A DNA stretch of 52,236 bases from the NCBI GenBank assembly GCA_034664165.1, contig JAXDIE010000021.1, positions 1 through 52,236 on the forward strand, read 5' to 3'. A program made the translations under genes and the position numbers. The stretch's first letter is position 1. Every line of letters starts with the position of its first letter. Under the pieces are notes generated by a model that was given only the letters and a program-made list of their open reading frames with translations, had not been told where the DNA came from and made no database searches. The stretch comes from JACCVG01 sp034664165 (GTDB lineage: Bacteria > Actinomycetota > Thermoleophilia > Solirubrobacterales > Thermoleophilaceae). This document shows positions 42,037 through 50,384 of this stretch, piece by piece.

Positions 42037-43521
42037 TTGGGCCTCTCCTCGAAGGCCGGATCGCCGTGGGGCGTTGTCGCGACGGTGATGGTCGGCACGC
42101 TGCTGGTCGGGCTCGACCGCACGGTGGTCAACCTCGCCCTGCCCGACATCATCTCCGACTTCGACGTGACGGTTCCCACGGCCAGCTGGCTGGGGACCGG
42201 GTACATCATCGCCGACGCCGTGTTCATTCCCGTCTTCGGAAAGCTCGGCGACATGGTGGGCGCACGCCGCGTCTACATGTGGGGGATGTGGGGGTTCCTC
42301 GTCACCTCGGTGCTGTGCGGGCTTGCGCCCAGCTTCGGCTTCCTGGTGGTACTTCGGGTGCTCCAGGGCCTGGTTGGCGCCGCGGTGTTCCCCACGTCGC
42401 TGGCTCTGATTACCCACGCCTTCACGGACCCCGGGGAAAGGGCGCGCGCCTTCGGGATCTGGTCGGCGTCATTCGCGGTCTCGATCGCGCTCGGCCCCCT
42501 GGTGGGCGGCCCGCTGATCGACAACTTCTCGTGGCGCTGGATCTTCCTGATCAACTTCCCGATCACGGTGCTCGGAATGGTCATGGTCGTCCTTCTCATC
42601 AAGAAGCAGAAGGAGAAGATCCAGCTGCGCGCATTCGACTGGCAGGGTGCAGCGCTTCTGGCACTGCCGCTCACTGCTCTCACGCTTGTGCTGGAGCGCG
42701 GCCCGGAATGGGGATGGGGCTCGCCGGGCGCCTTCCTCTGTTACGCGGTCGTGCCCCTTGGCACCGCCTGGTTCGTGGCATGGGAAAACCACGCTCCCGA
42801 CCCGATGGTGAGGCTGACCATGCTCCGCCACCGGACCCTGACCGTGTCCCTGGCCGTCTCGTTCGTGGCGTTCATCGGGATGGTCGGGTCGATGTTCCTC
42901 ATGCCCGTCTTTGCCCAGTCGATGCTCGGCTACGACGCCACCGGCAGCGGCTTCCTGCTGCTACCGATGTCGGCGACCCTGATGATCGCCTCCGCGTTCT
43001 CAGCACGCCTCACGGCCAACCTCCCGATGCGCGTGGTGGTCAGCGGCAGCTTTCTGACTGCTTCGATCGGGCTCTTTCTGCTCAGCGGCATTGACGCCCG
43101 GACCACCTGGCTCGAGCTATCGATGCCGCTGGTGGTCATGGCCATCGGGATCTCGTCGAGCTTCCCGTCACTCACGACCGCCGCCACGGCCTCGGTCGAC
43201 ATCAGCGAGGCGGGTGTCGCATCGAGCCTGCTCAACCTGTCGCGCAACATGGGCGCCGCCGTGGGGATCGCGCTGGTGGCGACGTTGTCCAGCAACCTCT
43301 TCGACATCAATGTCTTCGACCTGTCGAAAGGCACGACGATCGACAACCCCGCGATGGCGCAGAGCATCGCCCCGCTGATCGCGGTCAAGGCCCAGATCGC
43401 TGCCTACGGAAGCGGCTTCCTGGTCGGGGGCCTGGTCATGGTGGCGGCGGGTCTCGGCGCCTTGTTCCTGGGGAAGTCCCGGGTCGCGGACATCACCGCG
43501 GGGCCCGCGGCACCCCATTAG
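42037..43521 (+). CDS. MFS drug efflux transporter, DHA2/EmrB-QacA type
   Basis: A 494-residue 14-TM transporter. TM1 is VVATVMVGTLLVGLDRTVVN with the conserved acidic/Arg DRT at the DHA2 position. FGKLGDMVGARRVY is motif A and GPLVGGPLIDNFSWRWIFLI is the motif C/D region. DHA2 members export drugs, dyes or bile salts in exchange for protons. The start is a TTG 26 bases after the short HlyD gene. The operon adaptor-adaptor-pump under TetR control supports export of a toxic small molecule; the substrate is unknown. Confidence 0.92.
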   Translation: MGLSSKAGSPWGVVATVMVGTLLVGLDRTVVNLALPDIISDFDVTVPTASWLGTGYIIADAVFIPVFGKLGDMVGARRVYMWGMWGFLVTSVLCGLAPSFGFLVVLRVLQGLVGAAVFPTSLALITHAFTDPGERARAFGIWSASFAVSIALGPLVGGPLIDNFSWRWIFLINFPITVLGMVMVVLLIKKQKEKIQLRAFDWQGAALLALPLTALTLVLERGPEWGWGSPGAFLCYAVVPLGTAWFVAWENHAPDPMVRLTMLRHRTLTVSLAVSFVAFIGMVGSMFLMPVFAQSMLGYDATGSGFLLLPMSATLMIASAFSARLTANLPMRVVVSGSFLTASIGLFLLSGIDARTTWLELSMPLVVMAIGISSSFPSLTTAATASVDISEAGVASSLLNLSRNMGAAVGIALVATLSSNLFDINVFDLSKGTTIDNPAMAQSIAPLIAVKAQIAAYGSGFLVGGLVMVAAGLGALFLGKSRVADITAGPAAPH

Positions 43522-43536
43522 GCCCGGACGCCGGCC

Positions 43537-44805
43537 TCAGCAGTTCGAGGGTGGCGGCTTGCCGGCGAATCTGTCGGCTATCCACGGCAAGTACTCGGGC
43601 CGCGCCACGAATGGAATCGTCTGGTGGGTCTGGTTCGGGTAGACCGAGTACTGGATCGGCCGCCCGAACTGGCACGCCCGTTGCACGTAGTTCGTCGTGC
43701 TGTTGGGATTGATCACCGTGTCAGCGGTGCCCTGCATGACCAGCGCGGGGGCCACGGTCGGCGCGTTGCCCGCCGTGTTCTCGTTCAGGCGCCGCTGCCA
43801 GTCGGCCGGGATCGAGCCGCTGAACAGGACCGCGGGGTCCGGATAGTTCTGGAGGACGTCGACGAAATGCTCGATGCACTCGACCTTGAGCCCGGGCTCG
43901 GCCTGCAGGCCGGTCGGGCTCAGGACCTGGGCCAGGTCGAGCTCCGGGTACGCCGCGTGCATGCCCCGGAAAAGGTTGATCTGGAGCCCGCTGCTCTGCC
44001 ACGGGGAGCGGTTCGAGACCGGGCCTGCCGGCACCTGCCCGGCTGCCTGCGGGCCGACGTCGGCCGCGGGGGCCAGTGCAGCCACGCCGACGACCTTCAG
44101 TGGCTTGCCGTAGCCGGGGTCCTGGCCGGCGAACAGCGATGCGCCGCCGCCCTGCGACCAGCCCAGCACCGCCATCTTCTTGCCCGCGCCGGTGGGCAGG
44201 CCCTGCGCGGCCTTGACCGAGTCGAAGATGTTGCGGATCTCGGTGTCGGCCACCACGTACTGGTGCGTGCCCGGCGTTCCAAGGCCCTGATAGTCGGTCG
44301 CCGCCACCACGTACCCGGCCTTGAGCAGACGGGGCAGCGCGGGAACGCCGACGTCAAGCTTGAATGGGCTCTCGAAGGTGAAGTAGTCGACCAGCGCACG
44401 GGCAGGGTTGGGCGCGGCCGAGGGCGCGCACGGGCGCCCGCCGCCGACGGTGCCGTGGGCCCAGGCGACGACCGGACGGCCCCCGTTGGGAGCCTTGCCC
44501 TCGGGCGCCACGACGATCCCCGAGACAGCGATGCGCTTGCCCGTCTGGAGCGTCGAGCGGTACAGGACCTTCCACGCATCCGCCCCTTTTGGAGCGCGAA
44601 TCTCCCGGGCCCAGATGAGCGAGCCGTTGCCGCCGCCGCCCAGCTTGGCCGGCGGGTTGTAGAAGGCCTCACGTACAGGCCCCTTCGGCACGCCCGGCGC
44701 CGCCTCGGCGTCCTTCTTGGCCGCCGCGCCGGCGGGCACCGCCATGACGGCGAGCGCCATCAAGGCCGCCGCAGTCCCAACCTGTCGTAGCCGTCCATTG
44801 CTCAT
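43537..44805 (-). CDS. Secreted lipase-family alpha/beta hydrolase
   Basis: A 422-residue exported hydrolase of the secretory lipase (LIP) type. The signal peptide is GTAAALMALAVMAVPAGAAA. An N-terminal lid-like segment (PVREAFYNPPAKLG) precedes the core; the nucleophile elbow is LGWSQGGGAS. The acid and base are predicted in GTADTVINPNST (Asp) and NQTHQTIPF (His). A probable disulfide involves the C-terminal cysteine. It likely cleaves fatty esters outside the cell. The end is 15 bases from the convergent MFS gene. The 147-base region upstream of the start (44806-44952) holds no gene I can support. Confidence 0.88.
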   Translation of the reverse strand: MSNGRLRQVGTAAALMALAVMAVPAGAAAKKDAEAAPGVPKGPVREAFYNPPAKLGGGGNGSLIWAREIRAPKGADAWKVLYRSTLQTGKRIAVSGIVVAPEGKAPNGGRPVVAWAHGTVGGGRPCAPSAAPNPARALVDYFTFESPFKLDVGVPALPRLLKAGYVVAATDYQGLGTPGTHQYVVADTEIRNIFDSVKAAQGLPTGAGKKMAVLGWSQGGGASLFAGQDPGYGKPLKVVGVAALAPAADVGPQAAGQVPAGPVSNRSPWQSSGLQINLFRGMHAAYPELDLAQVLSPTGLQAEPGLKVECIEHFVDVLQNYPDPAVLFSGSIPADWQRRLNENTAGNAPTVAPALVMQGTADTVINPNSTTNYVQRACQFGRPIQYSVYPNQTHQTIPFVARPEYLPWIADRFAGKPPPSNC

Positions 44806-44952
44806 CGAGAATCCCTTCGCTGTGGTCACGGCCGGGGATCCTACCGGCGGCGGCCCGGAAGGGGCAGGTCTACGCAGCGCTGGGCTCGGCGGGCTCACCG
44901 TCTGCCGGCGGGGGCTCTCCGGGCTGGCCCGGCGGCCGCTCACGTGGGCGCA

Positions 44953-45213
44953 TCAGTGGTTCCTCAGAGCGTCGATCAGCTCGCCCTTGTCCATCTTCGA
45001 GCGGCCCTCGATGCCGATCTCCGCGGCTCGATCCTCGAGCTCGTCCTTGGTCCGGTCTTCGTAGTCCTCTGCCTCGCCGCCCTTTCGGCTGACATCGGTG
45101 CCCCCGGCCTTGGCGTTGGCGATCCTGGCTGCCTTCTCCTTGCTGGCGCCGTCATCGCGCAACTCTTCGTAGAGCTCGTCGTCCTTGATGCTGGCTCCGT
45201 GGTCCTTCGCCAT
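44953..45213 (-). CDS. Small DUF7218/Rho-N-domain stress-type protein
   Basis: An 86-residue hydrophilic protein. The N-terminal half (MAKDHGASIKDDELYEELRD, then GASKEKAARIANAKAGG) is the short ChaB/DUF7218-like motif. The C-terminal half (RTKDELEDRAAEIGIEGRSK, then DKGELIDALRNH) is a Rho N-terminal/SAP-like helix-extended-loop-helix that can bind nucleic acid. A near-perfect ribosome site (AAAGGAG) lies a few bases before the ATG, suggesting high expression. Similar proteins often sit in general-stress clusters. Confidence 0.82.
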   Translation of the reverse strand: MAKDHGASIKDDELYEELRDDGASKEKAARIANAKAGGTDVSRKGGEAEDYEDRTKDELEDRAAEIGIEGRSKMDKGELIDALRNH

Positions 45214-45252
45214 GCTTGCTCCTTTCTCGGGTTGCCGGACGGAAATACCCGG

Positions 45253-45729
45253 TCAGGAGGCGTCTGAATCCGGTCGTTTCCGGAACTCCCGGAGCGCCGG
45301 GATCAGGAACCACAGGCCGAGGAAGGCCACCGCCACGCCGGCGGTGCAGGCGACCGATATGGGAGGCTCGAAGACGACGGTGGTCACCAGAAGCACCACG
45401 CCGCACATGGCCGTGGCGATGCTGATGAGTCCGAGCACCGCGAGCCGGTTTCCCATCACGACGATGAATTCCTTGTCACGGTCACGGAACCGAATCCGGT
45501 GATGGGCGCTGGGCGCCATCAGCAGAATTGCCGAGAGCGCGGTGGCCAGCAATGTCCCGAGGTAGACGTATCGCTCAAAGGCGGTGGTCTCGGCAAACCT
45601 CGAGTTGAAGGGCGCTACCAGCAGGAATGCAAACAGCACCTGGACCCCGGGCAGCACCACGCGCAACTCGTTCAGCAACTCGATCAGGTTGCGGTCGAGC
45701 CGCTCCTCCTTGGTCTCGTCTTCCCGCAT
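45253..45729 (-). CDS. DUF6328 family membrane protein
   Basis: A 158-residue protein. A charged N-terminus (REDETKEERLDRNLIELLNE) leads into LRVVLPGVQVLFAFLLVAPF, followed by three more hydrophobic helices (YLGTLLATALSAILLMAP, LAVLGLISIATAMCGVVLLV, VACTAGVAVAFLGLWFLIPA). Four TM helices with ELRVVLPGVQVLFAFLL is the DUF6328 pattern. Its function is unknown. The start is only 36 bases from the divergent topoisomerase start. Confidence 0.85.
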   Translation of the reverse strand: MREDETKEERLDRNLIELLNELRVVLPGVQVLFAFLLVAPFNSRFAETTAFERYVYLGTLLATALSAILLMAPSAHHRIRFRDRDKEFIVVMGNRLAVLGLISIATAMCGVVLLVTTVVFEPPISVACTAGVAVAFLGLWFLIPALREFRKRPDSDAS

Positions 45730-45765
45730 CGGCCATGACTACCCTAGGGCCTCAGCGGGTAATCG

Positions 45766-46803
45766 ATGCCGCCACTCATGGGACAGGGATCGACAGACAG
45801 CGGCGGGCGCCTGCGCAGGGTGGATTGCTCGGGGCCCGGGATCGGCCGGCGACGGCGCGGACGTGGCTTCGAGTACATCGGCCCGCGGGGACGGCGGATT
45901 GATGGAGCCGAGCTGGGCCGGATCCAAGCGCTCGCGATACCTCCGGCCTGGGAGCAGGTATGGATCTGCCCCGACCCGCTGGGTCACATCCAGGCGACAG
46001 GCGTAGACGCCGCGGGACGAACTCAATACCTGTACCACCAGCGTTGGAGCACATCCCGTGGCCGGGCCAAGTTCAACAACATGCTGCGCTTCGCCGAAGA
46101 GTTGCCCCGGTCCCGGCGCCGGATCGCCTCCGATCTCGCCCTGCCGGGGATGCCGCGAGAGCGGGCGCTGGCCTGCGCCGTGCGGCTTCTTGACCGCGGG
46201 TCGCTCAGAATCGGGTCCGAGCAGTACGCGGAGGAGAACGAGACTTACGGGGTATCGACGCTCCAGCCCGGGCACGTCGCCCTCGATGGCCCACGGATGG
46301 ATTTCACATTCGTCGGCAAGGGCTCGATCACCCACGAGCGCTCGATTCGTGATGCCGCGGCAGCAGACGTCATCCGCCGGCTTAAAGGGCGCCGGGGCGC
46401 CACCGGCCTGCTGGCCTACAAGACCGGCCGCCGCTGGTGTGAGATCAACGCCGAGCAGATAAACGCCTACGTCAAGGAGCAGGTGGGCCCCCGCTTCAGC
46501 GCGAAGGACTTCCGTACCTGGAACGGCACCGTGATGGCAGCCATCGCGCTCGCGGGGCTCGACCCCGGCGACAAGCGAGCTGTCAGGACTGCCACCGGGA
46601 TCGTGGCCGCGCACCTGGGCAACACTCCCGCCGTCTGTCGCAAGTCCTACATCGACCCGCGCGTCATCGACAGGTTCCTCGAGGGGCAGGTCATCGGCTT
46701 GCGGCTGCCGCGGCTCGACCGTGACCAGACAGCGCCTCGCATCGGCCCTGCGGTGGAGCGAGCGACCCTCGAATTGATCGCGGATGGTTCGGTCGCGAGT
46801 TAG
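45766..46803 (+). CDS. DNA topoisomerase IB
   Basis: A 345-residue poxvirus-type topoisomerase IB. The N-terminal domain has FEYIGPRGRRIDGAELGRIQ, IPPAWEQVWICPDPLGHIQA and YLYHQRW. Catalytic residues are visible in LRIGSEQYAEENETYGVSTL (Arg), FVGKGS (Lys), DFRTWNGT and the active-site Tyr295 in CRKSYIDPRVID. It relaxes supercoils through a 3'-phosphotyrosine intermediate. Bacterial copies are accessory and not essential in the cases studied. ATG 45778, in frame, is an alternative start. Confidence 0.92.
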   Translation: MPPLMGQGSTDSGGRLRRVDCSGPGIGRRRRGRGFEYIGPRGRRIDGAELGRIQALAIPPAWEQVWICPDPLGHIQATGVDAAGRTQYLYHQRWSTSRGRAKFNNMLRFAEELPRSRRRIASDLALPGMPRERALACAVRLLDRGSLRIGSEQYAEENETYGVSTLQPGHVALDGPRMDFTFVGKGSITHERSIRDAAAADVIRRLKGRRGATGLLAYKTGRRWCEINAEQINAYVKEQVGPRFSAKDFRTWNGTVMAAIALAGLDPGDKRAVRTATGIVAAHLGNTPAVCRKSYIDPRVIDRFLEGQVIGLRLPRLDRDQTAPRIGPAVERATLELIADGSVAS

Positions 46804-46869
46804 CGCGACGCCATGTGGGGGTAGCGCTTGTCCAGGTGAATTCCCGACCGGCAGGCCAGGAGCAAAACC

Positions 46870-47439
46870 ATGACCCAGTCCCTCAAAGGCCGCAAAGTCG
46901 CCGTCCTGGCGGCCGACGGCGTCGAGCAGATCGAATTGACAAGGCCCCGCGAGGCTGTCGAAAAAGCCGGCGCCGATACCGACCTGGTCTCGCTTGAGCC
47001 GGGTCAGATCCAGGCGATGGATCACATGGTCCAGGCAGACAAGCTCACCGTCGACACGACAGTGGCCGAGGCATCAGCTGATGACTACGACGCCTTGATC
47101 CTTCCCGGCGGGGTCGCCAACCCGGACAACCTCCGCCAGAGCGCCGACGCCATTGAGTTTGTGCGCGGTTTCTTCAGGGCCGGAAAGCCGGTTGGCGCAA
47201 TCTGCCACGCGGCATGGACCCTGGTGGAGGCCGACGTGGTGAAGGATCGGACGCTGACGGCCTACCCGTCGATCTGGACGGACATACGCAACGCCGGCGG
47301 CACCGTGGTGGACCGCGAGGTCACCACCGATCAGGGACTTGTCTCGAGCCGGAACCCCGACGATCTCCCGGCTTTCTGCGCCAAGATCGTGGAAGAGTTC
47401 GCCGAGGGGCGCCATCCCGTGGCCGAGGAGGTCCGCTGA
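46870..47439 (+). CDS. DJ-1/PfpI family protein (YhbO/YraA-like)
   Basis: A 189-residue DJ-1/PfpI domain. GRKVAVLAADGVEQIELTRP opens the fold; YDALILPGGVANPDNLRQSA supplies the acidic residue region; the nucleophile is Cys112 in PVGAICHAAWTLVEADVVK. YhbO-like members act in stress as deglycases, chaperones or hydrolases; which applies is unresolved. An AGGAG ribosome site lies 7 bases upstream of the ATG. The stop overlaps a small Pro-rich gene (TGATG). Confidence 0.92.
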   Translation: MTQSLKGRKVAVLAADGVEQIELTRPREAVEKAGADTDLVSLEPGQIQAMDHMVQADKLTVDTTVAEASADDYDALILPGGVANPDNLRQSADAIEFVRGFFRAGKPVGAICHAAWTLVEADVVKDRTLTAYPSIWTDIRNAGGTVVDREVTTDQGLVSSRNPDDLPAFCAKIVEEFAEGRHPVAEEVR

Positions 47440-47621
47440 TGGCCTCCGAACGGCCCGGCAGCCCGGGGATTGACCCTCCGCTGCCCGGGCAGGATCCGTC
47501 GCCGGACCCCCAGCCGCCGCAGCCACCGGAGCCGCCGGTAATCCCGGACCCTGAGCCGCCTTCGCCGCAGCCGGACCGCCCGTTCCCGGATACGCCCGGG
47601 GAGCCGCCGGTTCAGATCTGA
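47439..47621 (+). CDS. Small proline-rich protein
   Basis: A 60-residue protein that is about 40 percent proline (QPPQPPEPPVIPDPEPPSP in the middle). It is intrinsically disordered and has no signal peptide or membrane segment. The start codon overlaps the PfpI stop by one base, which supports translation. Low complexity makes homology uninformative. It may be a linker-type or stress-related peptide; no function is claimed. Confidence 0.5.
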   Translation: MASERPGSPGIDPPLPGQDPSPDPQPPQPPEPPVIPDPEPPSPQPDRPFPDTPGEPPVQI

Positions 47622-47643
47622 GCCCGGCGGGTACACCGGCGCC

Positions 47644-48183
47644 ATGGCAGGAGGACCCGAAGCGATGCCCGGCAGCCTGAACGGGCCCTACCATCGTGAT
47701 CTCGAGGGCCGGGGCGCCGAGGTGGCAGTTCGCCGCATCCTGCTGGCTCTCTTGACGGCGTTCGTGGTGGCCGGCCTGCTTTCGGTGTTCGGGCAGACGA
47801 CGGCGATCAGCACCGCCGGTGGGGCTGGGGCCACGCTCAGTGTCCAGTCCCCGACATCCCTGCGCGGAGGGCTCGTCTACCAGACAAAGATGACCGTGCA
47901 GGCGCCGACTGCCGGCATCGAGGCCCCCAAGCTCGTCCTGTCCCGCGGCTTCATGGACGGCCTGACCCTCAACACCCTGGAGCCCTCGCCGGTGGACGAG
48001 AAGAGCGTTGACGGCAACCTGGTGCTGAGCTTCCCGCCCCAGGAGCCGGGCGATTTGCTCACGGTCTGGCTCGACTACCAGGTCAATCCCACAACGCTCG
48101 GCGCGCAACTGCAGCGCGTCACGCTGCGCGACGGGGAGAAGCCGATCGCCACCACATCACGGCAAGTGAGGTTCTTCCCGTAA
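47644..48183 (+). CDS. Membrane-anchored hypothetical protein
   Basis: A 179-residue protein. A ~28-residue cytoplasmic stretch precedes one hydrophobic helix (RILLALLTAFVVAGLLSVFG). The extracytoplasmic part is beta-rich (LSVQSPTSLRGGLVYQTKMT, VDGNLVLSFPPQEPGDLLTV, then WLDYQVNPTTLG). The stop shares one base with the ATG of the DUF421 gene (TAATG), so the two are coupled and probably act together at the membrane. Confidence 0.75.
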   Translation: MAGGPEAMPGSLNGPYHRDLEGRGAEVAVRRILLALLTAFVVAGLLSVFGQTTAISTAGGAGATLSVQSPTSLRGGLVYQTKMTVQAPTAGIEAPKLVLSRGFMDGLTLNTLEPSPVDEKSVDGNLVLSFPPQEPGDLLTVWLDYQVNPTTLGAQLQRVTLRDGEKPIATTSRQVRFFP

Positions 48184-48623
48184 TGGACATCGTCATCCGC
48201 GCAGCAGTCATCTTCTTCCTGATCCTCCTTCTCACCCGCGTTGTCGGGCGGAGGGAGCTCAACTCCCTCGAGCCGTTCGACCTGATCATGCTGGTGGTGA
48301 TCGGAGACCTGGTCCAGCAGGGCGTGACCCAGCAGGACAACTCCCTGACGGGCGGAGCCCTGGCGATCGTGACCATCGGCCTGCTGACGGTGGCGACCGC
48401 GTACGTGAACTTCCGCTTCAGGCCGATGCGGCGCGTGCTCGAAGGCCAGCCGGTGGTGCTGGTGAGCGATGGGGAGGTGCTCGAGCGCAACCTCAGGCGC
48501 GAGCGCCTGACCGTCGGGGAGCTCGAATCCGAGGCCCGCCTGCAACAGGTCAGCTCACTGGCTGATGTGCGCTTCGCCGTACTCGAGACCAGCGGCAGGA
48601 TCAGCGTGATCCCGAAGGGCTGA
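48183..48623 (+). CDS. DUF421/YetF-like membrane protein
   Basis: A 146-residue protein. IRAAVIFFLILLLTRVVGRR is followed by ELNSLEPFDLIMLVVIGDLV and a third helix (GGALAIVTIGLLTVATAYVN). The small C-terminal alpha/beta domain (LEGQPVVLVSDGEVLERNLR, then RLTVGELESEARLQQVSSLA) is the DUF421 signature. YetF-type proteins occur in Bacillus sporulation and stress contexts, but a biochemical role is not established. It is coupled to the upstream anchored protein by a 1-base overlap. Confidence 0.9.
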   Translation: MDIVIRAAVIFFLILLLTRVVGRRELNSLEPFDLIMLVVIGDLVQQGVTQQDNSLTGGALAIVTIGLLTVATAYVNFRFRPMRRVLEGQPVVLVSDGEVLERNLRRERLTVGELESEARLQQVSSLADVRFAVLETSGRISVIPKG

Positions 48624-48654
48624 AGCCGGAGTAGTCCGAGGCCCAGCGCCCCGC

Positions 48655-48674
48655 TAGAATGGTCCTCGGCGGTG
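48655..48674 (+). promoter_or_regulatory. TAGAAT promoter element upstream of the STAS gene, with two possible starts
   Basis: TAGAAT at 48655-48660, within CGCTAGAATGG, lies 11 bases before an in-frame GTG at 48672. This copies the arrangement before the HxlR gene at 4834-4851. A second in-frame GTG at 48780 has AAGGAG 5 bases upstream. The transcript could therefore be near-leaderless from 48672 or have a ~110-nt leader to 48780. Confidence 0.45.
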
Positions 48675-48779
48675 CCTTCAGAACAAGGGGCAGCCGTCAC
48701 AGGCTCGCAGCGGGTTTTGGCCGGGACGCTCCTTGGGGGGTTCCGGTCCCCGGGAACAAAAGAAACCCAAGGAGCCAAT

Positions 48780-49136
48780 GTGCAGGATGTGGATGCCGGT
48801 CCGGGTCATGCCGGGCCCCTGCTGGAAATTTCCGCTTCGACTTCAAATGGGACGACGACCTTGCTGCTCAAGGGAGAGGTCGACCTCTCGAACGCGTCCC
48901 AGGTCGAGGAGATGCTCCGCGCCGCGAGCAGGGAAAGCTCGGGACCGGTGGTGATCGACCTCGCGGGTCTCACGTTCATCGACTCGTCCGGGATCAGGTT
49001 GTTTCTGTCTCTCTCCGTGGCAGAGGATGGAGCCTCGCGTTGCGCGTTCGCCAATCCCTCGGCGGCGGTCCGGCGCGTTCTGGACATCGCCGGCGTGAGA
49101 GACCGGCTCCCCTGGAAGGACGGGCCCCCTGGATGA
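48780..49136 (+). CDS. STAS-domain anti-sigma factor antagonist
   Basis: A 118-residue protein if started at the GTG with the AAGGAG site; the in-frame GTG at 48672 would add 36 residues of no recognisable domain. The STAS fold runs LEISASTSNGTTTLLLKGEV, DLSNASQVEEMLRAAS, VVIDLAGLTFIDSSGIRLFL; the phosphorylatable serine is in IDSSGI. Such proteins release sigma factors by binding an anti-sigma kinase when unphosphorylated. No kinase or sigma partner is adjacent. The stop overlaps the MpsC-like gene by 4 bases. Confidence 0.87.
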   Translation: MQDVDAGPGHAGPLLEISASTSNGTTTLLLKGEVDLSNASQVEEMLRAASRESSGPVVIDLAGLTFIDSSGIRLFLSLSVAEDGASRCAFANPSAAVRRVLDIAGVRDRLPWKDGPPG

Positions 49137-49609
49137 GCGCCGGCACCGACGGGCACGAAGGGCGCACCCATGAGGAGCGGGACGGCAAGGGCGAGCTCAA
49201 GGACGAAAACCTGGACCCTCAGGAGCTGATCGACGCCGCAGCCGATGCGGTGGCGCAGGATCCAGCTCGTTCGGTCAAGGCGGAAGTGGCGAAGGCCATG
49301 GTCGGCCTCCATAAGCGCTTTTACGGCAAGGGCCCCGAGCGGGCCCGGGCGTTCATCCATGACGAATACGTCTTCGTGGTCATGGAGGGCGGCCTCACGC
49401 AGAGCGAGGAGACGCTGATCGCCGCCGGCAAGGAGGAGCTCGTGCGCTCGTACAGACTCGAGTTCCAGGCGACCATGGCGCCGACCGCACTCGAGGCGCT
49501 CAGCGAGATAGTCGGCCGGCGGGTGCTCGACTACCACAGCCAGATCGTCTTCCACCCACCGCGCATCTTCGAGATCCTCGTGCTCGAGCCGGCCGACCCG
49601 GCGGACTAG
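49133..49609 (+). CDS. MpsC/DUF2294-like protein
   Basis: A 158-residue protein. A charged N-terminus of ~45 residues precedes the DUF2294 core: VKAEVAKAMVGLHKRFYGKG, GPERARAFIHDEYVFVVMEG, GLTQSEETLIAAGKEELVRS, and a final VGRRVLDYHSQIVFHPPRIF with EILVLEP. The family name MpsC comes from a membrane-potential-generating system in staphylococci; stand-alone bacterial members have no proven role. The ATGA overlap with the STAS gene suggests the pair acts in one signalling or stress pathway. Confidence 0.85.
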   Translation: MSAGTDGHEGRTHEERDGKGELKDENLDPQELIDAAADAVAQDPARSVKAEVAKAMVGLHKRFYGKGPERARAFIHDEYVFVVMEGGLTQSEETLIAAGKEELVRSYRLEFQATMAPTALEALSEIVGRRVLDYHSQIVFHPPRIFEILVLEPADPAD

Positions 49610-49677
49610 GTTCGCCCGGAATTGGGTAGGTGATGTGTGGCGCAGGGATGCGACACACCACCCACACGGAGGTTGAG

Positions 49678-49869
49678 ATGAGCGAGATTCAGGACAAAGT
49701 CACAGGCAAGGCCAAGCAGGCGATCGGGGACATCACGGGCGACCGTGACCTGCAGAACGAGGGCCAACTCGAGGAGAGCAAGGGCGAGGCCAAGGAAGAT
49801 CTCGATCGTGCCGACGAACGTGCCGACGAGAAGGCCGACGAGGTCGCCGACCTCGAGCGCAAGACCTGA
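49678..49869 (+). CDS. CsbD-family stress protein
   Basis: A 63-residue hydrophilic helical protein. MSEIQDKVTGKAKQAIGDIT, then GDRDLQNEGQLEESKGEAKE, matches CsbD; the rest (DRADERADEKADEVADLERK) is a charged helix. CsbD is a sigma-B-dependent protein of unknown action in Bacillus. GGAGG lies 7 bases upstream of the ATG at 49678. An in-frame ATG further upstream (49630) gives a poor N-terminus and no ribosome site. The stop overlaps the next start (TGATG). Confidence 0.9.
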   Translation: MSEIQDKVTGKAKQAIGDITGDRDLQNEGQLEESKGEAKEDLDRADERADEKADEVADLERKT

Positions 49870-50384
49870 TGGGCGATCAGGATCGCCGCTATCTGAAGAT
49901 CTATCTCCAGGACCACCTCGCCGGCGCAGCCGTCGGGGTGGACCTGGCTCACCGCCTGGCTGAGCACAACGAGGACGCAATCATCGCGGAGACCCTCGAG
50001 GGCCTTGCACGGGAGATCGAGGAGGACCGGGATAGCCTGCTGGCCATCATGGACGCGCTCGGTTTCGAGCGGAGCCCGCTCAAGGAGGCCGGCGGCTGGT
50101 TGATGGAGAAGGCCGGTCGGCTCAAGCTGAACGGCGAGCTGTTCAAGTACTCGCCGCTGAGCCGCCTGGTGGAATTCGAGGGGCTGACGCTCGGAGTCAC
50201 CGGGAAGCTCAGCCTATGGTGGGCCCTGTTGCCGCTGGCGGAGACGATCCCGGAGCTTGACGTCGCGGAGCTGGAGCGTCTCGCGGAGCGCGCGACGACC
50301 CAGCGTTCCCTGCTCGAGGAGCTGCGGCGCGCGGCAGCCGAGCTCGCGTTCGCGCCGGACCTTTCGACCACCCGCACCGGATGA
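49869..50384 (+). CDS. Helical hypothetical protein, ferritin-like in pattern
   Basis: A 171-residue, mostly helical protein: YLKIYLQDHLAGAAVGVDLA, LAHRLAEHNEDAIIAETLEG, LAREIEEDRDSLLAIMDALG, then KYSPLSRLVEFEGLTLGVTG and a C-terminal helical pair. The spacing of acidic and His residues in helices 1-3 resembles a four-helix ferritin-like or bacterioferritin-associated fold, but no full iron-ligand set is assigned. It is coupled to csbD by a TGATG overlap. Confidence 0.75.
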   Translation: MGDQDRRYLKIYLQDHLAGAAVGVDLAHRLAEHNEDAIIAETLEGLAREIEEDRDSLLAIMDALGFERSPLKEAGGWLMEKAGRLKLNGELFKYSPLSRLVEFEGLTLGVTGKLSLWWALLPLAETIPELDVAELERLAERATTQRSLLEELRRAAAELAFAPDLSTTRTG

